This document shows, in pieces, positions 14,583 to 19,041 of a stretch of 19,041 bases of DNA. Source of the stretch: CAZVIJ01 sp964626735. Its GTDB lineage: Bacteria; Patescibacteriota; Dojkabacteria; JAOAGR01. The first letter of the stretch is position 1. Every line of letters begins with the position of its first letter. The translations under genes and the position numbers were made by a program. The stretch spans positions 1 through 19,041 of the forward strand of contig CAZVIJ010000034.1 of the NCBI GenBank assembly GCA_964626735.1, in the 5' to 3' direction. Under the pieces are notes generated by a model. It saw only the letters and a program-made list of their open reading frames with translations, had not been told where the DNA came from and ran no database searches.

Positions 14583-14590
14583 GGTTGGAA

Positions 14591-14596
14591 AGGAGG
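14591..14596 (+). promoter_or_regulatory. Shine-Dalgarno site of the GlsB-like gene
   Basis: AGGAGG, within GAAAGGAGGT, ends 8 nt before the ATG at 14605. It decides the start; the frame is open to 14515 but upstream starts lack support. It is the only strong Shine-Dalgarno sequence noticed in the window. Confidence 0.85.
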
Positions 14597-14604
14597 TAAA
14601 AATA

Positions 14605-14892
14605 ATGGCACTCATTGTTTGGCTCGTTGTAGGAATCGCAGCTGCTCTTATAATTAACTTGCTAAAAGGCCACGATACGGTTTTAAATACAAGTGCAGCC
14701 ATCATAGGGGCTTTAGGAGTCGGAGGGGGATATGCGCTCTGGGCAAAAGACGCAGCAGACTCGATCTACTCAACACTTACGACGTTGAGCTGGGCGAACT
14801 TTTGGGCAGCAGTCGTAGGAGCTGTAGCATTCGTAATCGTTTCCCAGCTTTTTACGCTCGAAATGCATGAATACAGCAACGCGCACCTTTAG
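14605..14892 (+). CDS. GlsB/YeaQ/YmgE-like small membrane protein
   Basis: The 95-residue protein has three hydrophobic segments: about 2-19 (IVWLVVGIAAALIINLL), 29-46 (AAIIGALGVGGGYALWA) and 67-86 (NFWAAVVGAVAFVIVSQL). The glycine-rich middle segment and size match the GlsB/YeaQ/YmgE stress-response membrane family, once called transglycosylase-associated. Function in that family is poorly defined but expression is often induced by envelope stress. The ATG at 14605 has a perfect Shine-Dalgarno. It ends in a hairpin terminator and is divergent from the GyrI-like gene. The family match is moderate because the segments are generic. Confidence 0.65.
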   Translation: MALIVWLVVGIAAALIINLLKGHDTVLNTSAAIIGALGVGGGYALWAKDAADSIYSTLTTLSWANFWAAVVGAVAFVIVSQLFTLEMHEYSNAHL

Positions 14893-14902
14893 CCGAAGAG
14901 AT

Positions 14903-14933
14903 ACGTAGGGCTTTAAAGCCCTATGTATTTTAT
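14903..14933 (+). terminator. Terminator of the GlsB-like gene
   Basis: ACGTAGGGCT, loop TTAA and AGCCCTATGT make a 10-bp stem with one G-T pair, followed by ATTTTAT. It overlaps the stop codon region of the convergent gene ending at 14930; the reverse direction lacks a T run. Confidence 0.75.
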
Positions 14934-15325
14934 GACAAACGCAAGTATACGCCGACGAAAATTATTTCGGTGAGGGCGAATGCGAAATATAATGCCTGCA
15001 ACCAGTTGTTATGGCGGATAATGTACTGTTCGACGAACGTCCAGATGAGAAGCCCCAATCCGGCAACAGCGCACATTTCCAGACTATACGGCACGTTCAG
15101 TAGCAATCCGACTGAGCCCCACAGATGTGTGCCGGCAACGATCGATGCGAGAATTATTCCTGGGCCCTTATATGATCTGAACGGAGAACCGTCGAGCCAT
15201 ACGACAGGCATTCCCATGCCGTTCGTTCTAATCAGTTTAATTCCTCCCCATAACGAGCTTAAACCTACAAAACATTCGAGGAGGATGAGAACGACGAGTA
15301 TTACTTGGGTAATCAGATGGTTCAT
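14930..15325 (-). CDS. Hypothetical four-helix membrane protein
   Basis: The 131-residue protein has about four hydrophobic segments (near 5-27, 57-77, 84-103 and 110-129) and a conserved-looking loop GMGMPVVWLDGSPFRSYKGPG between the first two. I recall similar small membrane proteins with a W-L-x-G-S-P-F motif in actinobacteria, without known function. Its ATG overlaps the TGA stop of the upstream LiaF-like gene (ATGA at 15322-15325), so translation is coupled and the two proteins probably act together in the membrane. It ends at the terminator of the convergent GlsB-like gene. Confidence 0.8.
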   Translation of the reverse strand: MNHLITQVILVVLILLECFVGLSSLWGGIKLIRTNGMGMPVVWLDGSPFRSYKGPGIILASIVAGTHLWGSVGLLLNVPYSLEMCAVAGLGLLIWTFVEQYIIRHNNWLQALYFAFALTEIIFVGVYLRLS

Positions 15326-15999
15326 AGGTACTTAACTTCCACGCCTCCCATCACTGCAGTCGCATCGACGTTAAGTATCTTATTGGGTGATGCCTCGCTT
15401 GGAACTTTATTTGAGAAACCACCCATCAGGGGCAGTCCTTTTACCACCACTTTCCATGTCCGGGGAACGAGAAGTTCGATACCACCCATGAAAGCCGTAG
15501 TTTTGAGATGTGCACCAGATTCTACATCGGCATCCCGAAGGTCGAGCTTTATCCCCCCAGCAAAGGCGGTAAGCTCCCCACCCTTGAAGTGTTGAGAATT
15601 GTTATGGATATCGTTGCCGCTGAAAAGCACTACGTTATGCACGGAATCTTCGCTGTTGTCAGAAGTGGACTTGGTGAAGTTCGAATAGATCACGCTTATT
15701 CCGCCGATCATAAGAACCGTCGGCCAAAAATACGACCAGAACTTATAGGGGAGACGGTCTACGATCGCGAGCTGAATCGGAAGAAAAATAAGGAGGCTTA
15801 CGACTACGTTGCCGAAAGTCGTTGAGCGAAACAGGAAATTGATAAGCGTCGAGCCGATAATGAGACTTGGCCACCATTGCCCGATGAAATGACCGAAGTT
15901 GACAACGCCGAGGTTATCGAGGATGAACCCAAGTCCAAGAAAGCATAAAATTACGCCGAACATTAGGAATCCCGTATAGTTTTGTTTTCTCCCATCCAT
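15322..15999 (-). CDS. LiaF-like transmembrane envelope-stress protein
   Basis: The 225-residue protein has four hydrophobic segments (DUF5668-like, in the first ~115 residues, with GQWWPSLIIGSTL and YFWPTVLMIGG) and a C-terminal beta-helix-like domain in which G-G-x-x-L and MGG repeats recur: FKGGELTAFAGGIKLDLRDA, AFMGGIELLVP, PLMGGFSNKV and AVMGGVEVKYL. This is the LiaF C-terminal domain of envelope-stress sensing proteins. The start is set at 15999 because the first membrane segment follows at once and a TACAAT box lies 16 nt upstream with a Crp-type palindrome at -41.5. The frame also opens at 16038 (13 more residues), where the palindrome would sit 5 nt before the ATG. Overlaps the next gene by ATGA. 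Confidence 0.85.
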   Translation of the reverse strand: MDGRKQNYTGFLMFGVILCFLGLGFILDNLGVVNFGHFIGQWWPSLIIGSTLINFLFRSTTFGNVVVSLLIFLPIQLAIVDRLPYKFWSYFWPTVLMIGGISVIYSNFTKSTSDNSEDSVHNVVLFSGNDIHNNSQHFKGGELTAFAGGIKLDLRDADVESGAHLKTTAFMGGIELLVPRTWKVVVKGLPLMGGFSNKVPSEASPNKILNVDATAVMGGVEVKYL

Positions 16000-16015
16000 G
16001 ATCGTATTGATGCTT

Positions 16016-16021
16016 ATTGTA
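16016..16021 (-). promoter_or_regulatory. -10 box of the LiaF-like operon
   Basis: TACAAT on the minus strand, predicted start near 16009. The -35 region (CATACC) is poor, as expected of an activator-dependent promoter; the Crp-type palindrome is centred at -41.5. Confidence 0.45.
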
Positions 16022-16043
16022 GGTATTTTGTCGCCCATGGTAT

Positions 16044-16057
16044 GTGATGGGCATCAC
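16044..16057. promoter_or_regulatory. Crp/Fnr-type operator between liaF-like and SGNH genes
   Basis: A perfect dyad, GTGAT-GGGC-ATCAC, matching the Crp half-site pattern TGTGA-N6-TCAC(A) with one terminal mismatch. It lies in the divergent intergenic region, about 46 bp before the predicted SGNH transcription start and at -41.5 of the predicted LiaF-like start. Confidence 0.65.
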
Positions 16058-16061
16058 CTCA

Positions 16062-16090
16062 TGGGCAGGAAATATCCTTTTTTCTATAAT
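16062..16090 (+). promoter_or_regulatory. Promoter of the SGNH hydrolase gene
   Basis: TGGGCA (16062-16067) and a perfect TATAAT (16085-16090) with a 17-nt spacer. The -10 box ends 5 nt before the ATG, so the mRNA should be leaderless. The Crp-type dyad ends 4 nt upstream of the -35 box. Confidence 0.55.
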
Positions 16091-16095
16091 GCTCC

Positions 16096-16830
16096 ATGAA
16101 CCAAGCGTGCGAATCTATCATCAAGCGGATCCAATCAGGATATTTTTACCGGATCGCATTTGTTGGAGACTCAATTACCTCTACCGAATGGGTGCATCCT
16201 AACTGGCGGGAAATTGTCGAATACGTCTTGAAAGAAGAGATCGCCGATTACTTGGGAGAATGGAAAACGCCGTCTTGGAAAATACGCTGCTTCAATTGCG
16301 GATTCGATGGTGCAACGACCGTCGATTTGATCGATCTCATTGAAGAAGGAGTACTTGCCGTTAAGCCGACTATGGTTCTCCTGATGATCGGAGATAACGA
16401 TGTCCATTTAGGTATCTCAACTCCCGAAGTCTACGCGGAGAATGTTCGAACGATCGTAAACGAATTTCAAGGGCAAGGTGTCAAGAACGTCGTTGTACTT
16501 ACTCCCCCGCCTTCACTGGACCCCGACGTGAACGCAAAATTCGAGCCGTATTTCGCGAAAGTTCAAGCTCTCGCACATGACGGTATTGTAGAAATGTGCG
16601 ACGTGTGGGATGAATTCCTGGCTTTCGACTTGAAGCGGTTCTATACCTTCGAAATCCTGTACGAGGGCGAAGCAGGATTTCATCCAGGGGATATCGATTA
16701 TTTGCATCCCAATCAACTCGGCAATGCCTATATTGCCAAAGTGGTCCTCGATAAAATTTTCGGGATCGAATTCGACCCCGAAAAATACATACAGACATCG
16801 AGTGATGGGCTTAAGTATCCTGAGTACTAA
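16096..16830 (+). CDS. SGNH/GDSL-family hydrolase
   Basis: The 244-residue enzyme carries all four SGNH blocks: GDSIT (nucleophile S26), CGFDGATT (oxyanion Gly near 69-72), GDNDVH (N101) and DYLHPNQLG (D201, H204). The family hydrolyses esters of lipids, acyl or acetyl groups on glycans, or thioesters. No signal peptide is present, so it should act in the cytoplasm unless exported otherwise. The ATG at 16096 follows a TATAAT by 5 nt, without a Shine-Dalgarno. It is divergent from the LiaF-like gene and shares a Crp-type operator with it; it ends directly against the stop of the convergent Crp/Fnr gene (no bases between). The substrate cannot be read. Confidence 0.9.
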   Translation: MNQACESIIKRIQSGYFYRIAFVGDSITSTEWVHPNWREIVEYVLKEEIADYLGEWKTPSWKIRCFNCGFDGATTVDLIDLIEEGVLAVKPTMVLLMIGDNDVHLGISTPEVYAENVRTIVNEFQGQGVKNVVVLTPPPSLDPDVNAKFEPYFAKVQALAHDGIVEMCDVWDEFLAFDLKRFYTFEILYEGEAGFHPGDIDYLHPNQLGNAYIAKVVLDKIFGIEFDPEKYIQTSSDGLKYPEY

Positions 16831-17499
16831 TTATTTCCGTGCCAGAAAGTATTTGTACTCCTTCTCCTCGAGAAGCAGCTTATCCATATCGACCGAGATA
16901 TTCTGCTTTTCGTACGAAATTATTCTGGAATCGGCCAAGTGCTCGAGCTGCCGGCTGGCTGTCTCCCGCTGAATTCCCGTCCAAGAGGCAATATCGCTAT
17001 GGGTGAGAGGAATCGAGATATTCGTCATATCGCCATCTTCTTTTCCGTACTTTTTTGCGAAATACACGAGCATAGTTAGTACTCTCGCATAGGCATCTTG
17101 GTACAGTATCCCTTCGGTCTTAAGGAGAAGCTTCGCGAGCCCGGTAGACAGCTTTTTCAGAAGATCAAAGCATACTTCGGGATCTTCCTGCACGAATTCA
17201 AGCACAGCCGAAACCGGAGCCTTATACGCACGTATCTTGGTACAGCTTTCGAAGTAGTATTTGTTGGAAGTTCCCGCAAGGACTATCATGATAGGAAGGT
17301 ATGCTCCTTTCGTGAACATATGTAGTATGATTTCGTGCCCGTTTATGGTGTTCAGGTATTGCTTTACCTCGCCTTCTAAAATGAAGTAGATGTAGTTAAT
17401 CGAATCGGTTGGTCGAATTAATACTTTTTTCGGAGGTATTTCGATATATTCGTATTGCTTGAAGAAATCAATGAGTTTTTCGTTTATCTGCTCGTTCAT
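16831..17499 (-). CDS. Crp/Fnr-family transcription regulator
   Basis: The 222-residue regulator has an N-terminal cyclic-nucleotide-binding-type beta barrel (about 12-120; PPKKVLIRPTD, YFILEGEVKQYL, GHEIILHMF), a dimerisation helix (about 125-152) and a winged helix-turn-helix (about 163-205; PLTHSDIASWTGIQRETASRQL). The recognition helix has R178-E179-T180-A-S-R183, like the R-E-T-x-x-R of Crp that reads GTGA. The effector pocket lacks an evident R-S-A cAMP motif and only two cysteines (86, 110) occur, so it is neither a typical cAMP nor an Fe-S sensor; the signal is unknown. A palindrome GTGA-N6-TCAC stands upstream, suggesting autoregulation. TATAAT lies 17 nt before the ATG. Same strand as the TipA-like gene, 71 bp downstream of it. 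Confidence 0.9.
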   Translation of the reverse strand: MNEQINEKLIDFFKQYEYIEIPPKKVLIRPTDSINYIYFILEGEVKQYLNTINGHEIILHMFTKGAYLPIMIVLAGTSNKYYFESCTKIRAYKAPVSAVLEFVQEDPEVCFDLLKKLSTGLAKLLLKTEGILYQDAYARVLTMLVYFAKKYGKEDGDMTNISIPLTHSDIASWTGIQRETASRQLEHLADSRIISYEKQNISVDMDKLLLEEKEYKYFLARK

Positions 17500-17516
17500 G
17501 GCTGTAATTTGCCCTC

Positions 17517-17522
17517 ATTATA
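17517..17522 (-). promoter_or_regulatory. -10 box of the Crp/Fnr gene
   Basis: TATAAT on the minus strand, 17 nt before the ATG; an overlapping TACTAT at 17520-17525 is an alternative. No good -35 box. Confidence 0.5.
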
Positions 17523-17550
17523 GTAATACACCTAGGCTCCTACTTTGTCT

Positions 17551-17564
17551 GTGACAGCTGTCAC
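17551..17564. promoter_or_regulatory. Crp/Fnr-type operator upstream of the Crp/Fnr gene
   Basis: A perfect 14-bp palindrome, GTGACAGCTGTCAC, preceded by T on the plus strand (TGTGA-N6-TCAC). Its centre is 44-48 bp upstream of the predicted starts, in the 71-bp gap after the TipA-like gene. It fits autoregulation. Confidence 0.7.
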
Positions 17565-17570
17565 GTCGGC

Positions 17571-18299
17571 CTAAGAGGCAAAATACTCCATCGCCTGCTG
17601 CATGAATTGAGCCAAGCCGGTACGGGTCATATCGATGTTCTTGGTGAATCGTTCGTCCTCGACGTACATTTTGCCAAGATTTACGTATGCTTCATGCGAA
17701 CAGTCCCAGAATTTGTTGATGAACCGGTAATGTTCTTCGATTAACGACTGCACCTCGGGCGAGCTTGGGGTGCTTCCCCTATCCATCAGTTCCGCAATGC
17801 TTTCAGATATCTTTTGTCCTTCTGCGAGCGTCTTCTTGAGCTTTTCTGTTGACCAGCCTTTCGTCTTGTCGACGAAGTCGCCGTATACTTCACGGGCTTC
17901 ACTTTTATGGCGCTCGATTTCCTCTTTGGTGAGGTTTTCGAAATATTCCTTGTTTGACATAGTACGTTTACCTTGTAGTTTTTGTATTGTTTTATCTATC
18001 GTTTTCATCAAACCCTTAAGACGTCTCATTTCGTTGCTTAAATGAGATTTATGGTCGTTAAGCGCTCCGATGATGTTAAACCCCGGGTCATCGAGTATCT
18101 GCTTGATTTGATGTAAGGTAAGGTTCAGTTCGCGGTAGAACAGGATTTGTTGGAGTTTTATCATTTGCGGCTCGTCATAATAGCGATAGCCGTTCGCTCC
18201 CTTCTTTCCTGGTTTCAGTAAGCCGATTTCATCGTAGTAGTGGAGCGTTCGCACGCTCACCCCTGAAATTTCGGCAAGTTTTTGTACCGTGATTTGCAT
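17571..18299 (-). CDS. MerR-family regulator with TipAS drug-binding domain
   Basis: The 242-residue regulator has an N-terminal MerR DNA-binding domain (1-70; ITVQKLAEISGVSVRTLHYYDEIGL, GYRYYDEPQM), a long dimerisation helix (about 75-112) and a C-terminal TipAS domain (about 120-242) that in relatives binds thiopeptides and other antibiotics (EAREVYGDFV, PEVQSLIEEHYRFINKFW, LGKMYVEDERFTKNID, GLAQFMQQAMEYFA). The start is the ATG at 18299 (MQITVQ), 7 nt after TATACT; the frame is open to 18326 but those codons would cover the operator. A dyad ACCTTA-N9-TAAGGT overlaps the promoter, pointing to autoregulation. It lies 39 bp after the Obg-family gene on the same strand and before the crp-like gene. 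Ligand unknown. Confidence 0.9.
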   Translation of the reverse strand: MQITVQKLAEISGVSVRTLHYYDEIGLLKPGKKGANGYRYYDEPQMIKLQQILFYRELNLTLHQIKQILDDPGFNIIGALNDHKSHLSNEMRRLKGLMKTIDKTIQKLQGKRTMSNKEYFENLTKEEIERHKSEAREVYGDFVDKTKGWSTEKLKKTLAEGQKISESIAELMDRGSTPSSPEVQSLIEEHYRFINKFWDCSHEAYVNLGKMYVEDERFTKNIDMTRTGLAQFMQQAMEYFAS

Positions 18300-18300
18300 T

Positions 18301-18321
18301 ACCTTAAGTATACAATAAGGT
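18301..18321. promoter_or_regulatory. MerR-type operator of the TipA-like gene
   Basis: A perfect 6-bp inverted repeat, ACCTTA-N9-TAAGGT (21 bp), the size and outer sequence of CueR/MerR-type dyads. It covers the -10 box TATACT (18307-18312, minus strand) and ends next to the start codon. Confidence 0.65.
18307..18312 (-). promoter_or_regulatory. -10 box of the TipA-like gene
   Basis: TATACT on the minus strand 7 nt before the ATG, giving a leaderless transcript. TTGACT lies 24 nt upstream, which is too far for an ordinary promoter even of the 19-nt MerR kind. Confidence 0.5.
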
Positions 18322-18322
18322 A

Positions 18323-18335
18323 TCACGTTACGTGA
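18323..18335. repeat. Second dyad upstream of the TipA-like gene
   Basis: TCACGT-T-ACGTGA, a perfect 13-bp dyad between the MerR-type operator and the stop of the Obg-family gene. It lies just upstream of the operator. Role unknown. Confidence 0.5.
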
Positions 18336-18338
18336 GAG

Positions 18339-19041
18339 TCAAGCGGCGTCTTGAATTGCTTTCCGGAAGGCTTCTTCCAATTTCTTCAGCGACTCTTTAT
18401 TGAACGAAGTGCATATAACTTTCATGCGGTCTACGTGAGCGAGCTGCCGTACTTTTTGCTCAATTTCCTCATCGTAAAACAAATCGGACTTCGTTAGTAC
18501 GATGATTTCTTTTTTGTTATAGAGATCCTCGCTGATTTCTCTCAGCTCGCTCCTGATCGTATCGTAATCGTGGAGCAAATCCTCTGATTCGAGGCTGATG
18601 GTGTGGGCGACGAGTTTCGCGTAATCGGTGTGCTGCAGGAAGCCTGCTCCTAAACCTTTCCCTTGCGCCGTCCCTTTTATGAGTCCTGGTAAATCCATCA
18701 AGGTTAATCCCTTGATTCTCCCCAAATGCGGCGAAAGGGTGGTAAACGGATAATTGCCGACTTTAACGTTAGCGTTCGTCAGGGCGTTCAGCAAGCTCGA
18801 TTTCCCAGCATTCGGATATCCGATGAAAACGATATCGGCAACGAGTTTCAGCTTCAGTTTCGCTCGAAGGGTTTCCCCCGGCTTTCCCGGCGTGCTTTTG
18901 TCGAACCTACCCTCAAAGCCTTTTCGAAAGTAATGGTTTCCTAGCCCTCCCCTTCCACCTTTAAGCAAATGGTAACGTTGCCCCTTCTCCGTTATCGCGA
19001 CGACGAGGTTTCCCGAATCGTCGTAGACTTCAGTTATAAGC
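18339..19041 (-). CDS. obgE: Obg/CgtA-family GTPase, 5' partial
   Basis: The frame runs off the right edge; 233 residues are visible. Obg is an essential GTPase acting in 50S ribosome assembly and stress signalling. Seen: the end of the glycine-rich Obg fold (LLKGGRGGLGNHYF), then the G domain with G1 GYPNAGKSS, G2 NYPFTT, G3 DLPGLI, G4 LTKSD (the commoner form is NKxD) and G5 CTS. The protein ends soon after the G domain, so the variable C-terminal OCT domain is missing, as in many bacteria. The TTG at 18968 is not the start, because family-typical residues continue upstream in frame. It is followed after 39 bp by the TipA-like gene on the same strand, with no terminator. Confidence 0.92.
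   Translation of the reverse strand, partial: LITEVYDDSGNLVVAITEKGQRYHLLKGGRGGLGNHYFRKGFEGRFDKSTPGKPGETLRAKLKLKLVADIVFIGYPNAGKSSLLNALTNANVKVGNYPFTTLSPHLGRIKGLTLMDLPGLIKGTAQGKGLGAGFLQHTDYAKLVAHTISLESEDLLHDYDTIRSELREISEDLYNKKEIIVLTKSDLFYDEEIEQKVRQLAHVDRMKVICTSFNKESLKKLEEAFRKAIQDAA

Noticed and set aside
16000..16038. Longer start of the LiaF-like gene
   Set aside because: The extra 13 residues precede the first membrane segment without family support, and the promoter and operator geometry favour 15999. It remains possible.
1..19041. Mobile element, CRISPR array or prophage
   Set aside because: No transposase, integrase, terminal repeats or regularly spaced repeats were seen on reading both strands.

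Overview
The window looks like a compact bacterial chromosome segment from the Candidate Phyla Radiation (Patescibacteria), with Saccharibacteria as the best guess (about 0.5-0.6). The reasons are tightly packed genes with touching or overlapping stop codons, a UvrC that ends after its nuclease domain, TGA used as an ordinary stop (against Absconditabacteria and Gracilibacteria), actinobacteria-like hypothetical proteins, and many genes whose -10 box lies only 5-10 nt before the start codon, implying leaderless or almost leaderless mRNAs. No rRNA or other phylogenetic marker is present, so the placement is inference. A run of 10 N at 4761-4770 marks an assembly gap.

Region 1 (1-6007) is a surface polysaccharide locus. 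It holds the 3' part of a GDP-mannose 4,6-dehydratase-like gene, an ABC-type O-antigen exporter (Wzm-like permease and Wzt-like ATPase with a C-terminal glycan-binding domain), a large fused protein (GT-A glycosyltransferase, methyltransferase-like Rossmann domain, beta-sandwich) and UDP-glucose 4-epimerase. Together they would make nucleotide sugars, build and perhaps cap a glycan, and export it.

Region 2 (6044-7352) carries extracytoplasmic thiol and redox functions: a membrane-anchored DsbA-like protein with a clear terminator, and a Bcp/PrxQ peroxiredoxin. Region 3 (7441-12445) mixes three unrecognised proteins with a HEPN-nucleotidyltransferase pair whose catalytic motifs look degenerate, and a short uvrC. 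A tRNA-Lys(CUU) follows, with a perfect hairpin starting on the base after its CCA.

Region 4 (12717-18326) looks like a stress and regulation island: an actinobacteria-like hypothetical protein, a HemG/flavodoxin-like protein, a GyrI-like ligand-binding protein, a GlsB/YeaQ-type membrane protein, a LiaF-like membrane protein coupled to a small membrane protein, an SGNH hydrolase, a Crp/Fnr regulator and a TipA-like MerR regulator. Two palindromes of the form GTGA-N6-TCAC fit the RETxxR recognition helix of the Crp/Fnr protein. One lies before its own gene; the other lies between the divergent liaF-like and SGNH genes, at -41.5 of a plausible liaF-like promoter. A MerR-type dyad (ACCTTA-N9-TAAGGT) covers the tipA-like promoter. 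The window ends inside an Obg-family GTPase gene (18339-19041).

No insertion sequence, prophage, CRISPR array or origin was seen, and no stretch longer than about 300 bases lacks a gene.
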